Notes: generated from the sequence alone by a model not told the origin. Positions 10,674 to 21,175 are shown, counted from the first letter of the stretch. The stretch: 64,000 nucleotides of DNA from Prorocentrum cordatum (GCA_963575745.1 CAUYUJ010020615.1:648736-712735), one strand, 5' to 3'. Program-made: numbers and translations.

Positions 10674-12114
10674 CGACAAACCTCTTGATCAAGTTGAGCC
10701 CACTCCTGCAAAACAATGACAGCGCCATCTTCCGATGAACGACGCAGTGGCGAGGTGGTAAACCACACTTCACGTCAATCCTCTCGAGGATTAAGTTCTT
10801 GAGCACGATCCTGAACGACGACATCCTGCCAGCAAACCTCAACGACAATGCGCAATGAACCATGCCAGATACTACGTCCTCCATCATCGCGAATGTGGAC
10901 TTGTGGCACGTCGACGTGACGTGGATACCACAGAAGACGTGGAGGTGCTGCCAACCCTGCCGATCCTTTTGCATGACACCCCTCTCACATTTTATATTGG
11001 CTGACCCTTTGTCTGTGCAAACAATGCGAGAACGCTGAGCAAACTTGCTATGTGCTAAAGAAAGGCCCCATACCCGACGTAGTGCTGCCCGCGTAACTTC
11101 CCCCGTTGACCTGTCCATTGCAAGCAAGTTGTTAACGGTATCCCCAGAAATAATCATATACTTCGTAATGCCTTCAACCTCTCTTGAAACCAACATTGAA
11201 TACGATGGCTGAATTTGCAGAAGCTTTGCGATGGCTGACTCGCTGTGTGCGTCCGCCAAGTACTTCGGCAAACGTTCTTGAATGACTGCGTCGCCCACGA
11301 CCGCACCAGGAGCAAAGACCCCGAGAAACTCTAGCAAGTTGAATGCATCATCAGAGAGGCACGCGTCCTTGAGGTGCACGGGCATGGGCGTCTCGTCGTA
11401 AAACTCTGCCTCGACGTAGTGGAGGCAATTGATCGACTCGTTGCTTGCGAGCGCCTTTTCCAGACTGGCTCTGGAAATGCGGTCGGCCTGCAAGGTGCAC
11501 TCCGCAAGCTTGGACATGTGTGAACGGGCAGCCGACGGGCTGCATCCAAGCGACTCTGCGATCGACGCCAAACTCTTGACGTGGTGGTCGGCGCACGTGA
11601 AATTAAACTTGGTGGCAGCAAGTTTGGCAACAAGATTGTCCCCGCTGCAAACGTGAACGCCAGCCTTCCCGAAATCTGCCAGCAGGTTCTTGAAAATAGG
11701 TCCCAGTGATGGCGAGAACACATATGGCACAACATCTGCAACCATGATGTCTTGCAACACACGGTCGGGGACCCGAGGTATGACGAAACGGGTGCGCTTG
11801 GGCGCAGATGGCTGCACCTCCGCGCTGCCTGCTGGCGGCGGCAAGGCTCTGGCAACTCTCGTTGGCGGCCTGCCGCGCTTCTTGGGGGCCGCCGTGGCTG
11901 CCGCGGCGCCCGCGGCAGGAGCGGGCGCCACTGGCGCCGGATCCAATGCATCCGCCGCGCGGCCATCTGGGACTGGGCCAGCCGCCAAGGCCAAGCCAGC
12001 GCCAGCAACTGGTGATGCGGCCCCGGCGGCGAGGTCCATCGACTCGATGTCAGCCCATTGGTCATGCGGCGGCCCCTCGGCGACAGCAAGTTCTTCCCAC
12101 TGGTCCACCTCCAT
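10674..12114 (-). CDS. gene 1, first exon: AT-hook protein of a multi-copy dinoflagellate family
   Basis: Start chosen at the ATG at 12114 (MEVDQWEEL); the upstream frame to 12219 looks non-coding. The N-terminal 75 residues are acidic then Ala/Pro-rich. An AT-hook core KKRGRPPTR follows at about residues 78-86, suggesting minor-groove DNA binding. The remaining 400 residues contain EAEFYDETP, CTDKGSANIK and HVFCGIHV. I recall these in the same order in an abundant dinoflagellate family; the spaced acidic residues and Cys/His resemble a degenerate DDE-type nuclease, but that is speculation. Coding character continues through LNLIKRFV. A GT 5' site after CAAGAG or one near 10673 would end the exon, and a further 20 codons may belong to it. 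Likely one protein with the downstream exons, about 1,300 residues in all. Confidence 0.65.
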
Positions 12115-12229
12115 GGGCGATGGGGCAACTGAATTGGACAGCAGCGAATGTGCATACGTGGTCCAAAGAACTACGCTGAGCAACATTGTGGTGCTCTCGG
12201 CAAAACTGGCTACGGACACTACAACGGCC

Positions 12230-13730
12230 CCTGAAACCCCGCTTGCTTCAGCACGCCCCCCTCACACAGGCCAGCACCCCTCCTCGAGGGATGTCGGTTG
12301 CCCCGCCCAGGAGCTCTGCCCCTCGAGCATTGACAGTGGGAAGTGGGCGAATGGGGGCGATGGTGCTGCAAGCCGATGCGCCGCGAAACGCACGTGCATC
12401 CAAGGTTACCGCGATTGCCCTAAAACGCTCCAAATGATTTCCAGGGTGGCCCGAGGTTCCTGAGGGCTGCTCTAAGTAACTCCCATCTTCGACTGGGCAG
12501 CCCCCGCGACCTTCTCAACGCACCATCAAGCCATGACGGAGTAAAGCGCCATCGAGAAGATAACAAACCCAAGACCCGCATGGAAACCTACGCGACATGC
12601 ACCCCCACCTCAAACAGCCACGCAAACCCTCATACTGCTTCGACCACTACATGTTGGCAGCCCTTATCGGGGCCGCGGTTCCAAGAAGCCCCTCCTCTCC
12701 AAATGCACCCGAAACCCTGGCCTAAGTGAAAGCGACCGCGCCACTCTGCCGCCGAGGGATAGGTGGTGGCAACCGGAATCGTGAGTGTACTACTAATAGG
12801 TAAGTGTGATAACGGTAGCAGTTGCATTTGGTACACTAGTCGTGGTAGTAATAATAGTAGTAGCAGCAGCAAGCAACAACAAGCAACACAAACCATATCA
12901 CACATAACACCACTGGGCAGCAATCATAACTGCACTGCTAAGAGCCAGTAGCTGCAATATTAGCAGTGGCAATGGTAGTGCTAGTACTAGCAACAGCAGT
13001 AGCAGTAACCGCCTCAGGCTGATCCACTCTGCCGCCGAGACACCAACCAACGTGAGGGCGGCCCTGCCTGATGAAGTGGCGCGCGCTGGCGCAGGGTGGA
13101 GGGAGGGGGGGGGGGCTATTCGCAGCTGCACGTGGTTACGACGCAAAACTGAAAGACTGCCCAAACCATGCTGGCACACGATCGCACCCCATGCAGCCCC
13201 TGGGTGGACTGACGGACAATCAATGATGAGAGGCGCGCCATCGCGCAAGAACGCATCGCCGATGCATCACGGGCGTTAGAGCCACAATTGATGGAAAAAA
13301 GCAGGAATGATAATGATGAGCACGTGCGCGAACCATGTTGCAGCATGAGCGCCGACGAGAACGTGGCTGCGATCTTCGCATGTGAGAGAAGCACAACAGT
13401 GACGCCACACTGCACTGCGCGTGGCCAAACGGGCGACGCAACGAGCGACAACTGTGAATATCCACCGCATCAGCCCCAAACGAAGCTCAACACTCAACCA
13501 TCACGACAGCGGCCGAGCGTGACAACGCAAGGCAAGCTGGCGGGCGCCAACAATGCCAACGAAATCGGGCGCCAAGAGGTCGCCTGAACACCGCAGAGCC
13601 ACTGAAGCTCTGTTCTTGCGACGGCCAGTGCGGGCTGGAAAATGTCAGTCGCTCGCGTCGGGCCTGCAACAAAGAGCAGGCGCCGCGGGCGAGCGTATCA
13701 GTCTGCAACGCAGAGCCAGCATCCCGATGC
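12230..13730. other. intergenic, no gene recognised
   Basis: Mixed-composition sequence with a short AGT/AGC trinucleotide-like stretch around 12780-13010. Open frames are short and motif-free. I see no RNA or mobile element. Confidence 0.5.
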
Positions 13731-13733
13731 ACC

Positions 13734-14129
13734 TCAATCTGACTCATCTGACCCCTCGTTGCGGAAATTCATCGTCCCCTCGATCGTGTACGTGACCCTG
13801 TACTCCACGGAGGATGGCACACCAGGGAAGCCATCGCCGCCGTCTGGGCCAGACATCGCCTCGAACACAAGGCGGGTTGCGGACGTCATCGAGTCCATGG
13901 ACTGGCACGTGTGCGTCACGACCTTCCTGCGCTTCTCCATCTGGAAGCGCGGCATGTGCACTGGCGCAGTCGACGGAACTGCCTCTGGAACGGCACCGCC
14001 CCCCGATGGCGCAACCGACGAAACTGGCTCTGGAGCGGCAGCGGCATCACCGTTTGCAGGCGCCCCTGCAGAAGGTACCTCAGCCGAGGCAGCCTCAGGG
14101 TCTTGCGATTCTATCAGGATGGGCAACAT
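13734..14129 (-). CDS. hypothetical protein fragment next to the retrotransposon
   Basis: A 131-codon frame, Ala/Pro/Glu-rich in its first half. It then has MPRFQMEKRRKV and a less biased stretch ending in an acidic tail (EGSDESD) and stop. The tail and amino-acid balance look like a genuine C-terminus. The copia LTR starts 50 bp upstream of its apparent start, so the fragment may be the 3' exon of a gene that the retrotransposon entered. No function can be assigned. Confidence 0.35.
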   Translation of the reverse strand: MLPILIESQDPEAASAEVPSAGAPANGDAAAAPEPVSSVAPSGGGAVPEAVPSTAPVHMPRFQMEKRRKVVTHTCQSMDSMTSATRLVFEAMSGPDGGDGFPGVPSSVEYRVTYTIEGTMNFRNEGSDESD

Positions 14130-14178
14130 CGTGTCGCCGAAGACGTTTCCTAAGTGTAAGCGCTGTTGGGCACATAGG

Positions 14179-14378
14179 TGTCACTGAGGGGATGGACACA
14201 TGGATCTGCGAGTCGCAAAAGGACAAGCGGAGACGGGGCTTTTCTCCGAGCCGCGACCTCGCGGGCACACGGTTGAAAGCGCCTAAGCCAAAGTGGCTAC
14301 GCCACGGGGGCGGGGAGAGATCCAAAGGGACCAGAGGGGGAGAACGCGCCGCGGGCCCTCAAGGGCCTTGGGAAGACA
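14179..14378 (-). repeat. copia 3' LTR
   Basis: 200 bp, TGTCTTCCC...GTGACA on the minus strand. It is 97 percent identical to 39897-40097. The pol reading frame runs 82 nt into it before stopping at 14297. No purine-rich tract is visible just inside it. Confidence 0.92.
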
Positions 14379-17347
14379 GCGGGACCAATTTTCGTGAATC
14401 GAACACCGTCGCCGTTATATATGAGGAACGCCGGGCAAGAGTCGTCGAACGGGCCGCTCTCTTCCTCCTCCTCCCCCTCCTCCTCCTCCCTGCGCTGGCC
14501 GGGCAGGCCGCCAGGCCTCGAAGTTGAGCGGGGCGGTATGCGGGTCGGGCGCCGGGCCGTCGCCGCCGCTCCGCCGCCGCTGCCGCTGCTCCTCTCCGCC
14601 TCTCCTCCGTGCTCCCCTCTACCGCCTCTGCTCGCCTCTCCCCCCTCCTCCTCCTCCTCTGCCTCCTCAAACCTCACCTTAGCTCCCTCCGTGGTCACCG
14701 CCTGAACCTTAGCATGCTCGCTCAAAACCCTCTTCGAAGCTCCCCGGGACCTCGATTTTAACGAGAGATTGAGGGGCCTTTCGTCCACGTGGCCCTCTTC
14801 ATCGATCAAGCACAAAGTGCCGCGAGTCAGCACGTCGTGCAAGGCAGCATTGCCGCGACTAGGGTCGATCTTAGTCAAAGGATCAGCCGGCATCATGCCG
14901 TGAGGGAGCCACCGAACCTTCGATCCGATATTGCTCAACGAATCTCGAATAACCGCCATTTCAATGGCATTGCGACGACCCGCTCTCGATCCGGCGCTGT
15001 TCTTGGACAGCGTATCGAATACGCTCTTAGCGTCCACCACGGACAGAGATGAGGCCGAGTCTCCGATCTCGCAATCACGAGCCAGAATCACCGAGAAGGG
15101 CCCCTGGGAGGCCATCCAGTCGGGACGCTGAACGCCCCCAAAAACCACATCCCGCCACATGATCTGAAGCCACTGGGCTTCCGCCACAGCTCCAGAGAGT
15201 GCCAGAGTCTCAGCTGCGATCGTGCTGGCCACAACTCTCTTGAGCCGCTGGCTACGCCACGACAGCAGGCTCACTCTCGCACGGCGGTTCTCGCGAATGG
15301 CACCATCCGCCGCAAACGCGAGCCATCCAGCCTGAGCGCCCCCCCGGCGAGCGGATCCGGGACCTCCTGCGTCAGACGCGGTAACAAACGTAGTAGCAAG
15401 GGGATCGAGGGGCCAAATCGCAATGTGCTGGGAGGCTGAGGCACGAAGAAACTTGACTGCCTTATTCGCCATCAGGGCGTCCTCGACTGTCGGCTCAGGC
15501 AAAGCGGCCGCCAACAGCGAGGCGCTGCCGCAGACATCTGGGCGCGATTCGCGCGCCAGCCACTGGATCTGGGCCACGGTCGTCCTGTGAGACGAAATTT
15601 CCGCGGCAGTCAAGGCGCTCGAGGTCTCCCCTCGGCGATGCTTGTCAAGGGCAATGGGGGTCAATTGCTCACGGACGTATTTCTCCTGATCAACGATTAT
15701 CTTCGTTCCCTTCTGCTGTATATGCCGCCCCGCATAGTCAGCCTCCCCCTCCTCCCATTTACCGAACTTGAAGCGCTCAAAGAGGCGCTCCTTCAAACGC
15801 GAAAGCACCTTAGCATCTCCGGAGACGATCAAATCGTCCACCTCAATGAGCTCAAGGGACTGAAGCCGACCGGAGGCGGACCTTTGCAGCCAGAGACATG
15901 GCTCTAGAAGAGAACGCTGGAAACCAATCTCACTAAGATATTCCGCAAGGGTTCTATGCCACAGCAATGGGGCATCATTGAGGCCGTATACCGGCGCCAC
16001 AAGCTCGATTAGGGTTTCTCCGGGCAGCCCGAGGCCAGAACATGCCTCAACATAAATCGCTCCCCGGGGCCGGACCAACTTATTGCTTTGGCAGAACGCG
16101 TTTTTCGCGTCCGCGATTCCCAGGGACCATTCCATGGACGCTATCACCTGGAGCACAAGCATTATCGACTCGGATTGTGGGGTGGGTGCGTACACCTGGA
16201 GGGTATCACTGTCGGGGTCCTGGTGCCCCTGGACGCACCACCTGCTCTTCGCGGTGGGAGGGTTGCCGACCCCCTCGGAAGGCTTAAATCTCCTGACCAT
16301 CCGCGAAGACAAAATACGATCCGGGTGACGCCGTCGCGTCAAGCGCGACTCCTCTAAGCTGAGGACGCGCGCCGCCCCGGAGGCTGTCATGGCCGCCCAT
16401 TCCTTAGCATCTGACGCCACGAAACGCTCTCTCTCCTCCGGGCTCAGGTTTTTCAACTGGACCTCGGCACCTCGTCGAGGCACGGGCGGACTGGCGAGCC
16501 CTGAAAAACAATCCGGCAAATCAAGGAAAAAGGTACCCCCCTTATCGCAAGCGGCAAGAGAGGTGTCGCAAGTGAAACCTCGGGCCAGCAGCTCTTCGCA
16601 CAACATCCGATCCTGATCGAGATCCTCATCCCCCCCGAGGTCCTCAAATCCCACCAGTCCCAGGACTGGTTCCCCCGTGACCGGATGTGGGTGCCAAGTA
16701 GGCTGGGGCCAGTCGCCTTCCCCTGGAGCGTCCGCCCCTCTCTCCCCAGACGGAGGGGGAGACCGGCTCCGACGACTCTCGGCCGTTCTTAAAACCTGAG
16801 GCTCCGCCCGAGGTGCGAGCTCCCTGCCGCGGTCCCCGATGACCGAGCCAGAGCCCGCCGTCGCTCGAGAGGAGGAATCTGCGCCGGCGCCCTCGCGCTC
16901 GGTCACCATCCTGGCAACTCTTCCCGGGCCGGAAAGAGACTCCGCAGGAGTAAGATATTGGCCAGGCGCACGCACAGGAACCGAGGGCGGTGGAAGTCCC
17001 CAACTGGTCCTCACCGCTGCCCTCTCTCTTTCCAGCTCGGCCGTGCCGGAGGAGCTCTTGAACCCCCCCCTTCTCCGGGACGGGGCAGGGGCCCCCTCGG
17101 GAGCGCCTTCCGCCGGCCTTCGCGGGAGCCTCGCCGCCGGCTCCTCGGGGGGCTCAGAGTCGGAGTCGACCGCAACGACCTCTGGGGGCTCGGGGCCAGG
17201 GACGCGTCGGCCCAAGTCGATGGGCCGGGGAGGCGGGGCCGGAGCATCCAACGCTCGACGCAGGTCCTCGGGCAGGGGCTCATACTCCGAGATCTGCCTG
17301 GGGAACGTGGACCCCCCCACCGAAGCAGGTGCCGCCGGGGCCTCCAC
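14297..17347 (-). CDS. copia pol: reverse transcriptase and RNase H
   Basis: One intact frame of about 1,016 codons. A Pro/Glu/Arg-rich linker (first 300 residues) is followed by the RVT_2-type reverse transcriptase with KSRWCVQGHQD, the first catalytic Asp in ADAKNAF, YGLNDAPLLW, and the second catalytic pair in EVDDLIVSG (the YVDD-box equivalent). RNase H follows with TASDAGG, AAETLALSGA and VVDAKS as its acidic residues. The C-terminal 100 residues are low-complexity Glu/Gly/Arg. There is no ATG at the start: the frame is reached from the upstream integrase frame by a one-base shift near 17350. The stop lies inside the 3' LTR. Role: copying element RNA to cDNA. Confidence 0.9.
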   Translation of the reverse strand: MEAPAAPASVGGSTFPRQISEYEPLPEDLRRALDAPAPPPRPIDLGRRVPGPEPPEVVAVDSDSEPPEEPAARLPRRPAEGAPEGAPAPSRRRGGFKSSSGTAELERERAAVRTSWGLPPPSVPVRAPGQYLTPAESLSGPGRVARMVTEREGAGADSSSRATAGSGSVIGDRGRELAPRAEPQVLRTAESRRSRSPPPSGERGADAPGEGDWPQPTWHPHPVTGEPVLGLVGFEDLGGDEDLDQDRMLCEELLARGFTCDTSLAACDKGGTFFLDLPDCFSGLASPPVPRRGAEVQLKNLSPEERERFVASDAKEWAAMTASGAARVLSLEESRLTRRRHPDRILSSRMVRRFKPSEGVGNPPTAKSRWCVQGHQDPDSDTLQVYAPTPQSESIMLVLQVIASMEWSLGIADAKNAFCQSNKLVRPRGAIYVEACSGLGLPGETLIELVAPVYGLNDAPLLWHRTLAEYLSEIGFQRSLLEPCLWLQRSASGRLQSLELIEVDDLIVSGDAKVLSRLKERLFERFKFGKWEEGEADYAGRHIQQKGTKIIVDQEKYVREQLTPIALDKHRRGETSSALTAAEISSHRTTVAQIQWLARESRPDVCGSASLLAAALPEPTVEDALMANKAVKFLRASASQHIAIWPLDPLATTFVTASDAGGPGSARRGGAQAGWLAFAADGAIRENRRARVSLLSWRSQRLKRVVASTIAAETLALSGAVAEAQWLQIMWRDVVFGGVQRPDWMASQGPFSVILARDCEIGDSASSLSVVDAKSVFDTLSKNSAGSRAGRRNAIEMAVIRDSLSNIGSKVRWLPHGMMPADPLTKIDPSRGNAALHDVLTRGTLCLIDEEGHVDERPLNLSLKSRSRGASKRVLSEHAKVQAVTTEGAKVRFEEAEEEEEGGEASRGGRGEHGGEAERSSGSGGGAAATARRPTRIPPRSTSRPGGLPGQRREEEEGEEEEESGPFDDSCPAFLIYNGDGVRFTKIGPAVFPRPLRARGAFSPSGPFGSLPAPVA

Positions 17348-19878
17348 TACGGCCGGCGGGGCACCTGGGGCCCTCGCGGGCCTCCGGACCTCGCTTTCCG
17401 GAGCGCCCAGGTCGCCTGGGACATCCCAGGCCTCAGGGGGGGAGGACCCTCAGCAGCAACATCCACCGCGCCCACTCGCTTCCCCGGGTTTCTCAACTCC
17501 TGCCGAAGTTGGTCAAACCGAGGGTTGTCGAGCAGCTCCGCGCCCAATGCCTCAGGCCGCGTGGCGGGGCGGATCTGCTCGATCGAGCATTTCAGCAGAC
17601 GGTGGCGCATGGCCACCCACACCGTGCTGCGGGCCTGGAAAACCACGGCCCCGGGGCCCGTCCAGCGGTCTCGCTGCAAGTCGTGACTTCGGTTGGCCGA
17701 AGTGATTTTCCTCCAGACGTACACCCATTCCCCCAGCTGGTAGACCTTGTCCACATGTCGGCGTGCCTTAGACGCCTCGGCGAGCCGATCACGGGCATCA
17801 TGAGCCGCTAGGGCCCGCTGCGCTTCGGACCTCAATTGATGAGCCCGAGCGATAGCTGCTGCCGCCGTGTCTTGGTCCACGGCACTGGCCCGGAGATCCT
17901 CGACCCCAACATCATCCACCGCGTCGTCGCTCAGCATGGACCTCGGGACCCGGGGGTGTTCCCCGAAAACCATCTGCGCCGGGCTGTACCCTCCCCGGTG
18001 GAAGGTACGGTTCTTGCCTGAGACCACCTCACAAAGCAGCATGTCCACCTCCTGTCGGCTCGTCGGGGTGGCCGACAGAGAGGCCCGAGACACAGCATTC
18101 TTCACGATGCCACCGTGGCGCTCGCACTTGCCATTAAAATGGGGTGAATTGGCGGGTATCACCTGCAAGTAGATTCCGTGATGTTCACAGCCTCTCGAGA
18201 AGCTCGCTCCGAATTCGGCGCCGCCGTCGGAGAGAATCATCTCAGGAAGGCCGAACGGACGAATCCACCAGCGGGCGAGAGCCGCCCATGCCGTCGCCGA
18301 GCGGTCATCCTCTAAAAGACAGCACTGCTGGTAGCTGGTGCCATGGTCCACCATATTGAGAACCGGTAAACTTTCACCCTGGAACTCAAGGTAAAAGAGA
18401 TCAACTGACAACAACCGGTTGAATCGATACGTTCGGGAAAGATGGGCCTTTCTTCGCCAGTAGGGACGGGAGTGTGAAGCACAGTGAGGGCATTGAAACT
18501 TGTGCTTCACCCAGTGAAGAATCTCTGGTCGAGCCCCAGCTATCCGAAAGGTCCAGACGAAGTCATCCAACATAGGATGGCCGAGGTTCACGTGCAGCTT
18601 CGAGATTTCTTCCTGGAGGCCCTTGGCCACGTCCTGGGGGTTCCCGGGGGACCGGACCGGCTGGGCAGCCGCCTCTTCGTCTTCGGAAGCCGGGGCACCA
18701 GCGCCATCAGCCTCTGGGCCGTCGTCGGGCCGAGCCTCGAGACCTTCGGCGCCAGAGGGGAAGACTGGGGCGCTCAAGCTGGCCTCACGCTGCCACAGCG
18801 CTGACTCGAGCCCGTTCGCCAGCGCCGCCACGAGCTTGGAAGGGTAGCGCTGCGCCTTGCGTGTCCTGCTGCCCCCCTCCAGGGGGAGATGCTCGTGCTG
18901 CCCAGTGCACCTCCTGCCGCACTCTTCCAGAAAGGCCCCCTGACTGGCCAGGAACCGGGTCGGTTTCTTAGAGAGGGTCCCCGGGGCCACGGAGAGGCCG
19001 CATCGGCACTGGTCCAAAACTCGGGAAACCACTCCCGGCGAGGACGCGATCACCTCCACGCACTCCAGTTCCCAAGAGCTGGCCGACTCGGGATGCTCAA
19101 GCACGAAGTCTCTCCCGAGGGACATCTGGTAAGCCGCTATCTCGCAGCACAATTGCATGAAGGCGAGACCCTTACGCTCGGTCTCGTCCCTCTCGCTCTG
19201 GCCCATGCGGTCCCAATTGCTGGCGAAAGCGACGCTGAAAGCTCGACGCACGGGCGACATCGAGATGCATTGGGGTTGGTCCTTCCTAATCAAGTCCCAC
19301 AGCCTCTTGATCCCCTCCGGGGTGTCTAAGTCCCAGCCGGTCTCGGAGTCGACGGCGGGAGACACCCGATACCCTCTCTTGGCCAGAAGGGCCGAAACTC
19401 GAACGGGGGAGAAAACTTCGAGAAGGGAAGTCCCTCCTCTCCGGGCCTCGGACGAGATGAGCTGACGCCTCCTCCAGGCGTGCTTCTTGTCAACCCCCGA
19501 GCCATCTAGGGCCTGAAGGGCTGCCTGACGAACCTTGCGTGGAACTGTGGGGGCCTCCAGCTCTTCCGAAACCCCTGCAAGCCTCAGGGCCACGAACGCG
19601 TCGGACTCCACGACGTAGTACCGACCAGCCCCCTTAGCTCCCGGACCACAACTACCGGCCTCCCGAGCGGCCGATCGGGGCACGCTATCCGCTAAGCTGG
19701 TGGCATCGTCGCTCCGAGTCCCAAGCCCGCTGAGGCCATCTGAGGCCGCGACCCCTCCGGGCCCGCTCTGAGGCCCAGGCCGACTAAGGCCTGCTGAGAC
19801 CGTGACTTGCCTCCTCGCTCTCTCCTCATCCTCCTCACGCTCCTCCTGATCCTCCTCCACCCTGGACGTCCAGATCAA
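17347..19878 (-). CDS. copia pol: methyltransferase-like domain and integrase
   Basis: About 843 codons with no ATG start (first codon TTG), an internal part of the polyprotein. Residues 130-380 form a Rossmann-like domain: LLEVFSPVRVSALL, TGWDLDTPEG, QCISMSPVRRAFS in the place of a catalytic CPPC motif, and FVLEHPESASSW. I recall this domain between protease and integrase in many dinoflagellate copia elements; here the Pro-Cys of the putative active loop is replaced. GAG-pre-integrase follows with HVNLGHP and CPHC. The integrase core has DLFYLEFQG, LSDGGAEF and CERHGG, giving the D, D and E catalytic residues. A basic C-terminal region ends at 17347, where a one-base shift leads into the reverse transcriptase frame. 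Confidence 0.88.
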   Translation of the reverse strand: MIWTSRVEEDQEEREEDEERARRQVTVSAGLSRPGPQSGPGGVAASDGLSGLGTRSDDATSLADSVPRSAAREAGSCGPGAKGAGRYYVVESDAFVALRLAGVSEELEAPTVPRKVRQAALQALDGSGVDKKHAWRRRQLISSEARRGGTSLLEVFSPVRVSALLAKRGYRVSPAVDSETGWDLDTPEGIKRLWDLIRKDQPQCISMSPVRRAFSVAFASNWDRMGQSERDETERKGLAFMQLCCEIAAYQMSLGRDFVLEHPESASSWELECVEVIASSPGVVSRVLDQCRCGLSVAPGTLSKKPTRFLASQGAFLEECGRRCTGQHEHLPLEGGSRTRKAQRYPSKLVAALANGLESALWQREASLSAPVFPSGAEGLEARPDDGPEADGAGAPASEDEEAAAQPVRSPGNPQDVAKGLQEEISKLHVNLGHPMLDDFVWTFRIAGARPEILHWVKHKFQCPHCASHSRPYWRRKAHLSRTYRFNRLLSVDLFYLEFQGESLPVLNMVDHGTSYQQCCLLEDDRSATAWAALARWWIRPFGLPEMILSDGGAEFGASFSRGCEHHGIYLQVIPANSPHFNGKCERHGGIVKNAVSRASLSATPTSRQEVDMLLCEVVSGKNRTFHRGGYSPAQMVFGEHPRVPRSMLSDDAVDDVGVEDLRASAVDQDTAAAAIARAHQLRSEAQRALAAHDARDRLAEASKARRHVDKVYQLGEWVYVWRKITSANRSHDLQRDRWTGPGAVVFQARSTVWVAMRHRLLKCSIEQIRPATRPEALGAELLDNPRFDQLRQELRNPGKRVGAVDVAAEGPPPLRPGMSQATWALRKARSGGPRGPQVPRRP

Positions 19879-20330
19879 TCGAGCAGTCCGAAGCCTTTTC
19901 CTGGCTAAGTTTCTTACCCAGCTCTCTGTAGCAGACGTGCCGCCACAACGAGTCTAGCAGAACAGAACCTTCGCGGCGGACCCTAATTCTGTGAATGCCA
20001 GCCGGCATGAGGCTCCTGGGCGGCCGACCGCCGCTCTTGCCCAGAGCCACTCCGACAAAGAAAGCAAACCGATCCGTCGCTCCGAGAGTCCGAGAATGCC
20101 ATCCGAGCTCGTCGCTGACATGATCGAGAGAGACCTCTCGAGCCCCGATCCGATCCCAGATGCCCCGAGCGCGTCCCGGGGCAGAGGGCCCGTCACGGAC
20201 CTGACGATCGCGGACCATCTGGACCGAGAGATCGTGGAGGACCAGATCGCTGATCTCGGACGGGGCGAGCTTGCCGATCGATCGCTTCTGATCTATCTCG
20301 GGCCAGTCTCCTAGCGCCGCCCAGGAGCTC
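19835..20330 (-). CDS. copia polyprotein fragment upstream of methyltransferase-like domain
   Basis: Protein-like sequence (DWPEIDQKRSIGKLAPSEI, GWHSRTLGATDRF, LDSLWRHVCYRELGKKL) in a different frame from its neighbours on both sides. The frame change near 20330 and that near 19870 are single-base shifts, the second just after a GA-rich stretch. It belongs to the linker between the coiled-coil segment and the methyltransferase-like domain. No domain recognised. Confidence 0.65.
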
Positions 20331-20331
20331 C

Positions 20332-21018
20332 TCAGAGGTGCGGGTTCCCCTCCAGGTCGTGCTCCTCCTGCGGCTCGGCTGCCGCGTGGAGAGCTGCCGC
20401 GTCCGCGGCCCTGATCCGGCGCGCCAGGCGCATGATCTCCTCGTCGCTCATCGGGCCCGCCGGGCGCACTGGAACCGTCGCAAGCCCCAGCTGGACTTCG
20501 GCGAGTTGCTCTGCCATCACGTGCATCTGGTCGAGCAAGGTCTTCATTTGGTTGGACTGCAATTGCTGTGCCGAGAGAGCCGAGAGCGGCGGCGGCATCC
20601 TCCTGCCCGGGACGGGCGGCGGCGAGTGCGCCGGAGGCACGGCACGCGTCGCCGGAGGGCTCTTCACCGCCGTCGGCGGCACGCCCGCCGGAAGGTCGGA
20701 CGGCTCGAGCACCGACATCCTGGACTGGATGAGCTTCCTCGCCTCCTCGAGCTCCGAGGGGTTCGGGCCGCCCGAGCCGCTGCTGGTACCCGGGGCCCAC
20801 TTCGGGCGAGCTCCCGGGGCGGTCGGGCGCGGGGGCTCGTGCGGCACTGGCGCTGCCGCCCAGGGGCCGCCCTGCGAGTAGCCGTCCACCATGCTCTCGC
20901 GCTCCGCCTTCTCGAACTCCCGCTTGGCCTGCTGCGCCGACTCCTTCTTCGCGGACCTCGCCTGCTTCTTCGCCTCCGCTGACGCCTTCTCGGCCGGGGT
21001 TTTGTCCCGCAACGACAA
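20332..21018 (-). CDS. copia polyprotein fragment: basic/coiled-coil linker
   Basis: About 228 codons with no ATG (first codon TTG). It starts with a Lys/Ala/Glu coiled-coil-like segment (AEKASAEAKKQARSAKKE), then a Pro-rich linker. A second helical segment (QSNQMKTLLDQMHVMAEQL) and an acidic end follow. Its upstream neighbour in the intact element is the CPHPP segment at 37430, now 16.3 kb away across the nested insertion. The frame ends at a stop at 20332, where a one-base shift would continue the polyprotein. Confidence 0.75.
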   Translation of the reverse strand: MSLRDKTPAEKASAEAKKQARSAKKESAQQAKREFEKAERESMVDGYSQGGPWAAAPVPHEPPRPTAPGARPKWAPGTSSGSGGPNPSELEEARKLIQSRMSVLEPSDLPAGVPPTAVKSPPATRAVPPAHSPPPVPGRRMPPPLSALSAQQLQSNQMKTLLDQMHVMAEQLAEVQLGLATVPVRPAGPMSDEEIMRLARRIRAADAAALHAAAEPQEEHDLEGNPHL

Positions 21019-21021
21019 CCC

Positions 21022-21055
21022 CCTGTGGTCCGGAGGATCTGTTTTTTAGATCCTG
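21022..21055 (+). repeat. left terminal inverted repeat with hairpin
   Basis: 34 bp, matches the reverse complement of 37319-37352 with one mismatch; the inner 22 nt fold as AGGATCT/AGATCCT. Confidence 0.88.
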
Positions 21056-21065
21056 CGCTTTTCAT

Positions 21066-21175
21066 CACCAGGATCTATTTTTCTATGTTTTTATGTCAGG
21101 ATCTATTTTATCACTTGGGATCTATTTTATCACTTGGGATCTATTTTATCACTTGGGATCTATTTTCATATTTTT
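21066..21175 (+). repeat. GGATCTATTTTATC subterminal array (left)
   Basis: Five copies of GGATCTATTTT, the last four spaced by TATCACTTG-type linkers. The same unit occurs in the array at 37155-37310. Confidence 0.92.
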
